From the NCBI GenBank assembly GCA_963840925.1, contig CAWJAY010000019.1, forward strand, positions 1 to 64,000: a stretch of DNA of 64,000 nucleotides. Direction: 5' to 3'. The position numbers and the translations under genes were made by a program. Origin of the DNA: DATAOG01 sp963840925 (GTDB lineage: Bacteria > Pseudomonadota > Alphaproteobacteria > Geminicoccales > Geminicoccaceae). A model generated the notes under the pieces. That model was not told where the DNA came from and made no database searches. It worked only from the letters and a program-made list of their open reading frames with translations. Positions within the stretch are counted from its first letter, which is position 1, and every line of letters begins with the position of its first letter. Shown here piece by piece: positions 27,326-35,695 of the stretch.

Positions 27326-28339
27326 CTAGTGATAGCCCTCGCCGGGCCGGACCTTGCCGCGGAAGACGTAGTAGGAAAACGCCGTATAGCCGAGAATGAC
27401 CGGCAGCAGCGCACCGACGCCGACGAGCAGGAATATCTGCGTCTGGGGTGGGGCGGCGGCGGCCCAGATCGTGATCGCGGGTGGGACCGCGTACGGCCAC
27501 AGGCTGATGCCGAGGCCGAGGAACGACAACAGGAAGAGGCTCATCGCGAACAGGAACGGCAGCCGCTCGCGCCGCCGCCCGATCGCCCGCCAGAGGCCAA
27601 AGGCGACCAGCGCGGTCACGACCGGGACCGGCGACAGGTACAACAGATTGGGCCAGCCGAACCAGCGCTCGGCGATCGCGGGCTCGCGCAGCGGCGTCCA
27701 GACGCTGACCACGGCGACGAAAGCGAGCACCGCGAGCAGCAGCGGCCGCGCGATCCGGAACGCCCAATCCTGCAGGCCATCCTCGGTCTTCCAGATCAGC
27801 CAGCAGCAGCCGAGCAGCGCATAGCCTGCGACCAGCGCGATCCCGGTCATGACCGCAAACGGCGTCAGCCAGTCGAGCATGCCGCCTGCGTATGAGCGGC
27901 CCTCGACCTCGAAGCCCTGGATGAAGCTGCCGAGGACCAGGCCCTGGGCCACGGTCGCGAGCAGCGAGCCGTAGTGGAACGCCTTGTCCCAGAGATGCCG
28001 GCCGGTGGTCGCCTTGAAGCGGAACTCGAACGCGACGCCGCGCAGGATCAGCGCGATCAGCATGATCAGGAGCGGCAGGTAGGTGCCCGAGAGGATCACC
28101 GCATAGGCGAGCGGGAAGGCGCCGAACAGCGCCGCCCCGCCGAGCACGAGCCAGGTCTCGTTGCCGTCCCAGATCGGTGCCACCGAAGTCATCATCAGAT
28201 CGCGGTCCTGATCGCCTGGCGCGTACGGGAACAGGATGCCGACCCCGAGATCGAAGCCGTCGAGCAGCACGTACATGACCACCGCGAGCACGATGATCCC
28301 GGCCCAGGCGAGCGTCAGATCGATGCCGAGATCGCTCAT
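27326..28339 (-). CDS. cydB: Cytochrome bd-type ubiquinol oxidase subunit II
   Basis: The structural subunit of a bd-type quinol oxidase; 337 residues and about eight to nine membrane helices. The start MSDLGIDLTLAWAGIIVLAVVMYVLLDGFDLGVG is diagnostic, followed by APIWDGNETWLVLGGAALFGAFP. It begins two bases after the cydA stop, so the pair is one transcript. A CydX-type third subunit is not obvious downstream. The length suits the cyanide-insensitive (CIO) subgroup as well as CydB. Confidence 0.94.
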   Translation of the reverse strand: MSDLGIDLTLAWAGIIVLAVVMYVLLDGFDLGVGILFPYAPGDQDRDLMMTSVAPIWDGNETWLVLGGAALFGAFPLAYAVILSGTYLPLLIMLIALILRGVAFEFRFKATTGRHLWDKAFHYGSLLATVAQGLVLGSFIQGFEVEGRSYAGGMLDWLTPFAVMTGIALVAGYALLGCCWLIWKTEDGLQDWAFRIARPLLLAVLAFVAVVSVWTPLREPAIAERWFGWPNLLYLSPVPVVTALVAFGLWRAIGRRRERLPFLFAMSLFLLSFLGLGISLWPYAVPPAITIWAAAAPPQTQIFLLVGVGALLPVILGYTAFSYYVFRGKVRPGEGYH

Positions 28340-28341
28340 CG

Positions 28342-29709
28342 TCAGGCCGCCGAGAGCGGTCGCGCCGGCCGCCCGTGCGTCTCGCGGTCCGGCTCCGCCG
28401 GCTGCGGGCCTCGCTGCACCAGGCGCAGCATGTAGTAGATGCCGGCCAGGAAGATCAGGCCATAGACGATCACGAACGCCGCGAGCGAGGTCAGCGCCGC
28501 CGCCCCGGTCACCGCCGGCGTGACCGCGTCCGCGGTCCGCATCAGGCCGTAGATCACCCAGGGCTGGCGGCCGGACTCGGTGGTCACCCAGCCGGCCAGC
28601 AAGGCGATGAAGCCGATCGGGGTGCAGGCGAGGGCGAGCTTGTGGAACCAGCCGGCATCGTAGAGCCGCCCGCGCAGGCGCAGCCAAAGCCCGGCGGCGG
28701 CGACCGCCAGCATCAGGACGCCCAGGCCGACCATGATCCGGAACGCGAAGAAGACCAGCGGCACGTACGGCCGGTCCTCGGCCGGCCACTGGTTCAGCCC
28801 GGGCACCCGGCCATCCAGCCGATGGGTCAGGATCAGGCTCGCGAGCTTGGGGATCGCGACCTGGTAGTGATTGGTCGCGGCCGCCTGGTCGGGCAGCGCG
28901 AACAGGATCAAGGGCGCGCCCGGCTGGTCGTGCCAATGGCCCTCCATTGCGGCGACCTTGGCCGGCTGATGCTCGAGCGTGTTCAGGCCGTGCAGGTCGC
29001 CGAGCAGGATCTGCAACGGCGCCAGCACCGTGATCAGGCCAATCGCCATCGAAAAGCCGATGCGCGCGTGCGGGACCATCCGCTCCTTGAGCAGGTGCCA
29101 GGCGCTGACGCCCGCGACCACGAACGCGGTCGTCAGGAACGCCGCGGTCACCATGTGCGCGAGGCGATAAGGGAAGGACGGGTTGAACACCACCGCCCAC
29201 CAGCTGGTCACGAAGAAGATGCCATCGCGCACCTCGAAGCCCGCAGGCGTCTGCATCCAGCTATTCGCGGAAAGAATCCAAAAGGCCGACATCAGGGTCC
29301 CGAGTGCCACCATGCAGGCGGCGGTGAAGTGCAGCCAGGGGGCGACCCGCCGGCGGCCGAACAACAGGATGCCGAGGAAGGTCGCCTCCAGGAAGAAGGC
29401 GCTCACCACCTCATAATTCAACAGCGGGCCCAGCACGTTGCCCGCACTCTCGGACAGCCGGCTCCAGTTGGTGCCGAACTGGAACGACATGACCACGCCC
29501 GAGACCACCCCCATGCCGAAGGAGACGGCAAAGATCCGGGTCCAAAACTCGGACAGCTCGAGAAAGAGCGCGCGCCCGCTTGCATACCAGCGCGCCTCCA
29601 GCACCACGAGCCAGGCCGCGAGCCCGATCGTGAATGCGGGGAACAGAATGTGGAACGAGATCGCGACCGCGAACTGCACCCGGGACAGCAGCAGAGGGTC
29701 GAGGTCCAT
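28342..29709 (-). CDS. cydA: Cytochrome bd-type ubiquinol oxidase subunit I, short Q-loop (CIO-like)
   Basis: The haem-bearing subunit that oxidises ubiquinol and reduces oxygen to water; 455 residues. The b595 ligand His20 sits in AISFHILFPAF, QFGTNW and the GRQPW motif are present, and the GDLHGLNTLEHQPAKVAAMEGHW region opens the Q-loop. The loop is shorter than in E. coli CydA, which is the mark of the cyanide-insensitive oxidase group; cioA would be an equally fair name. The start at 29709 yields the usual MDLDPLLLSRVQFA. The promoter must lie in the 167 bases shared with the divergent dehydrogenase gene. Confidence 0.94.
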   Translation of the reverse strand: MDLDPLLLSRVQFAVAISFHILFPAFTIGLAAWLVVLEARWYASGRALFLELSEFWTRIFAVSFGMGVVSGVVMSFQFGTNWSRLSESAGNVLGPLLNYEVVSAFFLEATFLGILLFGRRRVAPWLHFTAACMVALGTLMSAFWILSANSWMQTPAGFEVRDGIFFVTSWWAVVFNPSFPYRLAHMVTAAFLTTAFVVAGVSAWHLLKERMVPHARIGFSMAIGLITVLAPLQILLGDLHGLNTLEHQPAKVAAMEGHWHDQPGAPLILFALPDQAAATNHYQVAIPKLASLILTHRLDGRVPGLNQWPAEDRPYVPLVFFAFRIMVGLGVLMLAVAAAGLWLRLRGRLYDAGWFHKLALACTPIGFIALLAGWVTTESGRQPWVIYGLMRTADAVTPAVTGAAALTSLAAFVIVYGLIFLAGIYYMLRLVQRGPQPAEPDRETHGRPARPLSAA

Positions 29710-29876
29710 GTGCCTCCCGTGCTCGACGAGACCACCTGCGGATGCGGCGCGAGCCGCGGGGTTCCGCCAGCTGCTAACGTAGAAATGGCGGCGGCGGCGG
29801 TCAGCCGCGCGTGCCGTTCTGTCGCAGGTGCCGGGCCCGTGTTAGGCTCCGCTGAAACCGCCGCGGAGGGGGTGCG

Positions 29877-30923
29877 ATGCGCGTCTGTGTGCTGCATGCC
29901 GCCAAGGATCTCAGGCTGGAGGAGCGGCCGGAGGCGGCGCTCGGGCCGGACCAGGTGCGTGTCCGCTTCGGCGCCGGCGGCATCTGCGGCTCGGACCTGC
30001 ACTACTACTATGAGGGCCGGGTCGGCGATTTCGCGCTGCGCGAGCCCCTGATCCTCGGCCACGAGGTCGCGGGCGAGGTGGTCGAAGTCGGGCGGGAGGT
30101 CGCCCGGGTGCGGGTCGGCGACCGGGTCGCGGTCAACCCGAGCCAGCCCTGCTGGCAATGCCGCGCCTGCCAGGCCGGGCGGACCAACCTCTGCCGGCGC
30201 ATGACGTTCTACGGCAGCGCCGCGGTCTTTCCGCACGTTCAGGGCGCGTTCCAGGAGCAGCTGGTCTGCCTCGAGAGCCAGTGTCACGTGGTCCCGCCGA
30301 CACTGCCCTACGGCGTCGCGGCGCTCGCCGAGCCGCTCGCGGTCTGCCTGCACGCGGTCCGGCGCGCGGGCGATCTGCTCGGCCGCAAGGTGCTGATCAC
30401 CGGCTGCGGCCCGATCGGCGCGCTGACCTGCATCGCGACCAGATCGGCCGGCGCCGCCCGGATCACCGTCACCGACATCGCACCCGAGCCGCTCGCGGTC
30501 GCGCACAGCGTCGGCGCCGACGAGACGATCGATGCCCGGGCCGAGCCCGAGCGGGTTGCCGCCTATCAGGCGGACAAGGGCTGGTTCGATGCCGCCTTCG
30601 AGGCGTCCGGCAATCCGCACGCGTTGGTCAGTTGCCTGGAGTGCGTGCGCCCGGGCGGCCGGATCGTGCAGCTCGGCATGCTGCCTTCCGGCGAGCTCGC
30701 GCTGCCGCTGACCAGGCTCACGCCCAAGGAGATCGAGCTGGTCGGCACCTTCCGCTTCCACGACGAGTTCGGCCAGGCGGTCGAGGCGCTGACCAGCGGC
30801 CGGCTCGACGTTTCCGCTTTGCTGACCGGCACCTTCAGCGCCGCCGAGCGCGACACCGCCTTTGCCGCCGCCCTGGATCGCCGGCGGCACATGAAAGTCC
30901 AGCTCGTGTTCGACGGTGCCTGA
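29877..30923 (+). CDS. Zinc-dependent medium-chain alcohol dehydrogenase (L-idonate 5-dehydrogenase-like)
   Basis: An MDR-family NAD(P)-dependent polyol dehydrogenase of 348 residues. The catalytic zinc site is CGSDLHYYYEGRVGDF plus GHEVAGEV, and the structural zinc site is PCWQCRACQAGRTNLC. The nucleotide fold follows as VLITGCGPIGALTCIA. The HYYYEGRVGDF segment is typical of L-idonate 5-dehydrogenase, so I favour that activity, but sorbitol or threonine dehydrogenase cannot be excluded. It stands alone, divergent from cydA and convergent with the carbamoyltransferase. Confidence 0.87.
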   Translation: MRVCVLHAAKDLRLEERPEAALGPDQVRVRFGAGGICGSDLHYYYEGRVGDFALREPLILGHEVAGEVVEVGREVARVRVGDRVAVNPSQPCWQCRACQAGRTNLCRRMTFYGSAAVFPHVQGAFQEQLVCLESQCHVVPPTLPYGVAALAEPLAVCLHAVRRAGDLLGRKVLITGCGPIGALTCIATRSAGAARITVTDIAPEPLAVAHSVGADETIDARAEPERVAAYQADKGWFDAAFEASGNPHALVSCLECVRPGGRIVQLGMLPSGELALPLTRLTPKEIELVGTFRFHDEFGQAVEALTSGRLDVSALLTGTFSAAERDTAFAAALDRRRHMKVQLVFDGA

Positions 30924-30933
30924 GGCGTCGTCC

Positions 30934-32769
30934 TCAGTCGAGCTCGAAGGCGTCCTTGTAGTCCCGCTTCAGCGCCTGGTCCTGGCGGTCCTTGGCCAGC
31001 ACGCAGTTGCCCGCGACCAGCATCTCGACCTCGGTGCCCATGAAGCAGTGGAAGGCGTCCTCGGGCGTGCACACGATCGGTTCGCCGCGCACGTTGAAGC
31101 TGGTGTTGACCAGCACCGGGCAGCCGGTGCGCTCCTGAAAGGCGCCGAGCAGGCGGTGGTAGCGGGGGTTGGTGTCGGCGTGCACGGTCTGGATGCGCGC
31201 CGAGTAGTCGACGTGGGTGACCGCCGGGATCTCCGAGCGCACGACGTTCAGCTTGTCGATCCCGAACAGCAACTCCTCGTCCTCGTTCATCAGCCGGCGC
31301 CGGCTCGGGATCACGTCGGCGACGAGCAGCATGTACGGGCTGTCGTCGTCGAGCTCGAACCAGTCGGCGACCTGCTCGCGCAGGACCGAAGGCGCGAACG
31401 GCCGGAATGACTTCCGGTACTTGACCTTCAGGTTCAAAAGTTTCTGCATCGTCGGCGAGCGCGCGTCGCCCAGGATCGAGCGGGCGCCGAGCGCGCGCGG
31501 ACCGAACTCCATCCGGCCCTGGAACCAGCCGACCGCCTTGCCGTCGACCAGCGCATCGGCGGTGCCGGCGATCATCTGGTCGTCGCCCACGACCTCGAAC
31601 ACGGCGCCGGCGGCGCGCAGCCGCTGCTCGATCTCGACCTGCTCGAACGCCGGCCCGAGATAGGCGCCGGCCATGCCGTCGAGCGCGCCGTCCAGCCGGC
31701 GCGGCTGGCCCTTGAACAGGTGGTGGGCGGCGAGCGCCGCGCCGAGCGAGCCGCCGGCATCGCCGGCCGCGGGCTGGATCCAGATCCGCTCGAACCGGCC
31801 ATCGCGCAGGATCTTGCCATTGGCGACGCAATTGAGCGCGACGCCGCCGGCCATGCACAGGTTCTTCTGCCCGGTCTCGTTGGCCAGCGCCCGGGTCAGC
31901 CGGAGCATCACCTCCTCGGTCACGACCTGGATCGAGGCGGCCAGATCCATGTCGCGCTGGGTCACCCGCTGCTCGGGCTTGCGCGCCGGCCCGCCGAACA
32001 GCTGGTCGAACCGGGCGTTGGTCATCCTCAGCCCAGTGCAGTAGTCGAAATACTCCTGATTGAGGCGGAACGTGCCGTCCTGCTTCAGATCGAGCAGATG
32101 GTCGAAGATCAGCTGGGCGTATTTCGGCTCGCCGTAGGGCGCCAGGCCCATGACCTTGTATTCGCCGGAGTTGACCTTGAAGCCGGTGTAGTAGGTCAGC
32201 GCCGAGTACAGCAGGCCGAGCGAATGGGGGAAATGCAGCTCTTTGAGCATCTTGAGATCGTGGCCGCGGCCGACGCCGACGCTGGTGGTCGCCCATTCGC
32301 CGACCCCGTCGATGGTCAGGACCGCCGCTTCCTCGAACGGAGAGGGGAAGAACGCGCTCGCGGCGTGGCTCTGGTGGTGCTCGGCGAACAGCAGCCGCTC
32401 GGTCGGGTCGCGCTCGCCGCCGAGCTCCTTGAGCTTCTCGGTCAGCAGGCGCTTTTGGAACAGCTTCTCCTTCAGCCAGACCGGCATCGCCATCCGGAAC
32501 GACGTGAAGCCTTTGGGCGCGAACGCGAGGTAGGTCTCGAGCAAGCGCTCGAACTTGAGGAACGGCTTGTCGTAGAACGCGATGTGGTCGACCTGGTCGA
32601 GCCCGACGCCGGCCGCCGCCAGGCAGTAGGCGGCGGCGTGCTTGGGGAAAGCCGAGTCGTGCTTCCTGCGGGTGAAGCGCTCCTCCTGGGCGGCGGCGAC
32701 GATCCTGCCGTCCTCGAGCAGCGCGGCGGCGCTGTCGTGGTAGAACGCGGACAGACCGAGAATGCGCAT
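30934..32769 (-). CDS. Carbamoyltransferase (NodU/CmcH family)
   Basis: An O-carbamoyltransferase of about 611 residues with both domains: an N-terminal Kae1-like ASKHA fold (LGLSAFYHDSAAALLEDG, EERFTRRKHD, FAEHHQSHAASAFFPSP, LTIDGVGEW) and the C-terminal YrdC-like part (GWFQGRMEFGPRALGARSI, then NTSFNVRGEPIVCTPEDAF). The family moves a carbamoyl group from carbamoyl phosphate through carbamoyl-AMP to a hydroxyl on a sugar or secondary metabolite. It is followed upstream by DUF5989 and SxtJ genes, so the natural substrate is probably linked to a membrane-associated product. The ATG at 32769 is preferred; a GTG nine bases upstream is possible. Confidence 0.92.
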   Translation of the reverse strand: MRILGLSAFYHDSAAALLEDGRIVAAAQEERFTRRKHDSAFPKHAAAYCLAAAGVGLDQVDHIAFYDKPFLKFERLLETYLAFAPKGFTSFRMAMPVWLKEKLFQKRLLTEKLKELGGERDPTERLLFAEHHQSHAASAFFPSPFEEAAVLTIDGVGEWATTSVGVGRGHDLKMLKELHFPHSLGLLYSALTYYTGFKVNSGEYKVMGLAPYGEPKYAQLIFDHLLDLKQDGTFRLNQEYFDYCTGLRMTNARFDQLFGGPARKPEQRVTQRDMDLAASIQVVTEEVMLRLTRALANETGQKNLCMAGGVALNCVANGKILRDGRFERIWIQPAAGDAGGSLGAALAAHHLFKGQPRRLDGALDGMAGAYLGPAFEQVEIEQRLRAAGAVFEVVGDDQMIAGTADALVDGKAVGWFQGRMEFGPRALGARSILGDARSPTMQKLLNLKVKYRKSFRPFAPSVLREQVADWFELDDDSPYMLLVADVIPSRRRLMNEDEELLFGIDKLNVVRSEIPAVTHVDYSARIQTVHADTNPRYHRLLGAFQERTGCPVLVNTSFNVRGEPIVCTPEDAFHCFMGTEVEMLVAGNCVLAKDRQDQALKRDYKDAFELD

Positions 32770-32778
32770 CAGCCTCAC

Positions 32779-32928
32779 TCAGAAGATAGTGTAGATGAAC
32801 GGTGCCACGGCGCTGCCCTGGGTCAGCACGATCAGGCCGCCGAACAGGGCCATCATCAGGACCACCGGCAGCAGCCAGTACTTCTTGCGGACGCGCATGA
32901 ACCGCCAGAGCTCGGCGATGAACGACAT
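32779..32928 (-). CDS. DUF5989 family small membrane protein, 49 aa
   Basis: Too short for routine gene calling but clear: MSFIAELWRFMRVRKKYWL, then a membrane helix (PVVLMMALFGGLIVLTQG) and a short end. The basic RVRKK before the helix predicts a cytoplasmic N-terminus. The family DUF5989 is repeatedly found between carbamoyltransferase and SxtJ genes, exactly as here. It ends nine bases before the carbamoyltransferase start and begins 29 bases after the SxtJ stop. The molecular role is unknown; a membrane anchor or scaffold for the carbamoyltransferase is a reasonable guess. Confidence 0.82.
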   Translation of the reverse strand: MSFIAELWRFMRVRKKYWLLPVVLMMALFGGLIVLTQGSAVAPFIYTIF

Positions 32929-32957
32929 CGTGGCACCTCTGAGCTGGACGATGGGGA

Positions 32958-33392
32958 CTAGAACTGATCGGTCATCGACTGGGGAGCGGGGCCGGGCGGA
33001 TCCCGGACGACCCAGTAGCTTTGCGCCCGATCGTCGAACTTGAGGCCGAGCGCGTCGCGGCCGGTCAGGCGCATCAAGAGGCCCGTCGGGACGATCACGC
33101 TGGCGTAGATCAGGCCGAGCACGACCGGGTTGACGAACTGGAACATGAACAGCCCGAGCTTCAGCCAGGCGCGATTGAGCCCGCGCAGCGTCCAGGGCGC
33201 GACCAGCCCGAGCAGGATCAGGATCAACCCGATTGCGGCCAGTCCGTATTGAACCCAGCCGACGCCGTGAAAGTAGCTGCGGGCGGCTACAATCACCAGT
33301 AGAATGCCGCCGACGGTCAGGCCAAAGCTGCGGTCAGTGCCACTTCGGACTTCGTCGTGGCGACCGAAGTCCTCGTGAAACGATGGTTTCAT
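32958..33392 (-). CDS. SxtJ family membrane protein
   Basis: A protein of 144 residues with two to four hydrophobic helices (LTVGGILLVIVAARSYF, YGLAAIGLILILLGLVAPW, FMFQFVNPVVLGLIYASVIVP) and a soluble C-terminus. SxtJ was named from the saxitoxin cluster, where it also neighbours a carbamoyltransferase (SxtI). It is the first gene of the leftward trio SxtJ, DUF5989, carbamoyltransferase. The family has no proven biochemical function; co-occurrence suggests it supports carbamoylation at the membrane. Confidence 0.85.
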   Translation of the reverse strand: MKPSFHEDFGRHDEVRSGTDRSFGLTVGGILLVIVAARSYFHGVGWVQYGLAAIGLILILLGLVAPWTLRGLNRAWLKLGLFMFQFVNPVVLGLIYASVIVPTGLLMRLTGRDALGLKFDDRAQSYWVVRDPPGPAPQSMTDQF

Positions 33393-33588
33393 GCCGGTTC
33401 GCTCCGCGCAGTCGAGCGCGGCCCGATCGTAGCAGCTCGAACCCCGGCAGGCCACCGTTTTGACCGCTGTTCCGGCTGCGCCGATGCGGGCGACCGTGGC
33501 GCGCCGCGCCCGAGGTCGACACCGACAGTCGTCAACACGCGTCGGTCCGGGTTTTCTCGCGCAACATGGTATGGCGGCACCGATCGCA

Positions 33589-34197
33589 TCAGTTGGTGAT
33601 CTTGAGCGGCGCCAGCGCCGCCAGCGGGCTGTCCTCGCTCTGCAGCAGATAGAACTCCCAGCGCGGCGTAGTGTCGGTGATCACGACGTTGACCACCACG
33701 GTCTCGTCCGCCCCGACCTCGGCGCCGAGGAACTGGACGCCGTCGAACGGCTCGGTCGTGTCGAGAGTGTCGGTGAATTGGTCGGAGCGAAACGGCCGCC
33801 CGGCCTGGCTCGCCTGGCCGAACGACAGGCCGTCGCCAAACGGGCTCGCGTGGTCGAGAAACTCGCGCAGCTCGAGATTGAAGAACGACCAGGGCCGCTG
33901 GGTCCGGTTGCGCAGGATCTTGGTCAGCGCGAAGCCGATCTCGTGGTGCGAGCGGATCCGGTTGCCGAAGCGATGGCTCATGCCGCGGATGGTCAGTATC
34001 GCGGGCCCGTCGGCGGTGATGTCCTCGACGACCACGAACGGGTCCTCGAGCGAGCCGCTGCCGGACGCCCCGACGATGTCGAACCCGCCGAGCTCGTCGC
34101 TGAAGGTGAGGCCGTCCAGGCTCACCGGCTCGGCCAGCACCGGCAGCCCGAAGCTGACCTCGACCGCGAGCACCAGGACCCATGGCCAACCGTTCAC
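33589..34197 (-). CDS. Secreted hypothetical protein, 202 aa
   Basis: An N-terminal signal peptide (WPWVLVLAVEVSFGLPVLA, probably cut before EPVSLDG) precedes a beta-rich mature domain with no cysteines that I can see. Recognisable stretches such as LTFSDELGGFDIVGASGSGS and PFVVVEDITADGPAILTIRG suggest an all-beta fold. I do not recognise a family. It lies about 196 bases from the SxtJ gene in the same direction, so it may or may not share its transcript, and it is divergent from the DUF4168 gene. Confidence 0.75.
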   Translation of the reverse strand: MNGWPWVLVLAVEVSFGLPVLAEPVSLDGLTFSDELGGFDIVGASGSGSLEDPFVVVEDITADGPAILTIRGMSHRFGNRIRSHHEIGFALTKILRNRTQRPWSFFNLELREFLDHASPFGDGLSFGQASQAGRPFRSDQFTDTLDTTEPFDGVQFLGAEVGADETVVVNVVITDTTPRWEFYLLQSEDSPLAALAPLKITN

Positions 34198-34392
34198 GAC
34201 CGCTTCGCCCGATGCCCCATCGAAGCGTGATGACCGCCCGCGCGCCCAAGGTCAAGGCAGGCGTTCCTCGCCAGGCGCGCAGCGGCGAGCGGGCCGCCGG
34301 GCAACAAAGCCTGGCCGATCGCGCGGGAATAGATGAGCGCCCCGGACGTTCGCCGATTTGATCTCGAACGTCTTCCTCTGAAAGGATCTGTT

Positions 34393-34767
34393 GTGACATC
34401 TGTCATCCGGCGCGCCACCGGCGCCATGATCGTGGCCTTGTCGCTCGTGTCTCTGCCGATCGGCGCGTCACAGGCTCAAGAGCAGTACCAGCAGGCGAAG
34501 CTGGAGTCGTTCGTGACCGCGGCGCTCGCGGTCAACAAGCTGATCGAGCAGTGGACGCCGCGCATCCAGGGTGCGCAGAACGAGACCGAGGCGACCCAGA
34601 TGCGCGAGCAGGCCAACGGCGAGCTGGTCGCCGTGATCCAGCAGTCCGAGGGCATCACGGTCGACGAATATCGCCAGATCAGTCAGGCGGCCCAGAGCGA
34701 TCCGGCGCTGATGGCCCGGATCTCCGAGATCTACGGCGAGCGGCAGCCGCAGACCCAGACCGAGTAG
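34393..34767 (+). CDS. DUF4168 domain-containing secreted protein
   Basis: The GTG at 34393 follows AAAGGA by six bases and gives a standard signal peptide (MTSVIRRATGAMIVALSLVS..., cleavage after ASQA), so I prefer it over the ATG at 34333, which would bury the signal behind 20 charged residues. The mature part of about 100 residues is helical and carries the DUF4168 pattern (SFVTAALAVNKLIEQW, then SEGITVDEYRQISQAAQSDPALMARI). The function of the family is unknown; it is usually periplasmic. Divergent from the secreted hypothetical gene. Confidence 0.85.
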   Translation: MTSVIRRATGAMIVALSLVSLPIGASQAQEQYQQAKLESFVTAALAVNKLIEQWTPRIQGAQNETEATQMREQANGELVAVIQQSEGITVDEYRQISQAAQSDPALMARISEIYGERQPQTQTE

Positions 34768-34802
34768 TAGCACGTAGCACCGGCCGCACTGGCCGGGGGC
34801 GC

Positions 34803-35684
34803 TCAGTCGGCGATCATGCTCCCGAGCCCGGCCGCGCACGCCTTGCGATAGGCGAGCAGAGCGACCGCGCTGTCCAGGGCGCCGGTGCCGGCCAGATCGC
34901 AGACCGTGATCTCGCCCTCGCCCTGCCGGCCAGGCTGGCGGCCGGCGGTGATCTCGCCGAGCTCGATCGCCTCGAGCCCGGGATGCGCCGCCAGCGCATG
35001 GTGCAGCTCGCCCCGGCGCGCGCACTCGGCGCGGCGGTCGCAGACCAGGCGGTCGGCGCGCGCCAGGACCGCGGGATGGAGCTCATTCTTGTCCGGGGCA
35101 TCGGCGCCGATCGCGGTCACGTGCAGGCCTTGATGCAGCCAGTCGGCGACCACCAGCGGCGCACGGGCAGCGGTCGCGGTGACCACGACCTCCGCTTCCA
35201 GCACCAGACGCTCCACGCTCGCGACCGGCAGCACATCGAGGCCCAGACGATCGGCCAGCTGATCGGCGAAGACCTCGGCTTTGGCGGCAGCGCGCGCCCA
35301 CACCAGGACCCGCTCGATCGGCCGGACCAGCGTCAGCGCCTCGATCTGGAGGCGCGCCTGGATCCCGGCACCGAGCACGCCTGCGACCCTGGCCTCGGCC
35401 GGCGCCAGTGACCGCGCCGCGACCGCTCCGGCCGCCGCGGCCCCCAGGTCCGTGAGCCAGCCATGGTCGAGATGCAGCGCCTCGAGGCGGCCGGTCTCGG
35501 CCGCATACCCGGCCCGGACGTCGACCTCGGCGGTCACGTCCGGCAGCGCGATCTGCAGGCTCGGTGGCACGACCGGGCTCTCTGAGGCCAGCGCGGTGAA
35601 GGCGTCGCCGACCGCATCGACCAGCTCCAGGTCGAGGCGCACGCACTGGCGCAGCTCGGCTTCGCTCAGGACCAGGACCGGCAT
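34803..35684 (-). CDS. eutC: Ornithine cyclodeaminase/mu-crystallin family protein, EutC-like, with internal deletion
   Basis: An NAD-binding protein of the OCD family; 293 residues against the usual 320-335. The Rossmann part is complete (ARVAGVLGAGIQARLQIEAL, later VVVTATAARAPLV, HVTAIGADAPDKNELHP). Between VDVRAGYA and AETGRLEALHLD about 35 residues expected in the family are missing, including the segment that normally carries the conserved Lys and the Gly-rich substrate loop (FAIKVS...GLPSLNG in EutC-like proteins). The deletion keeps the frame. Its neighbour is EutB-like; the EutBC pair is assigned to hydroxyectoine breakdown. It may be inactive or have changed activity. Confidence 0.8.
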   Translation of the reverse strand: MPVLVLSEAELRQCVRLDLELVDAVGDAFTALASESPVVPPSLQIALPDVTAEVDVRAGYAAETGRLEALHLDHGWLTDLGAAAAGAVAARSLAPAEARVAGVLGAGIQARLQIEALTLVRPIERVLVWARAAAKAEVFADQLADRLGLDVLPVASVERLVLEAEVVVTATAARAPLVVADWLHQGLHVTAIGADAPDKNELHPAVLARADRLVCDRRAECARRGELHHALAAHPGLEAIELGEITAGRQPGRQGEGEITVCDLAGTGALDSAVALLAYRKACAAGLGSMIAD

Positions 35685-35695
35685 GCGCGCTGCCC

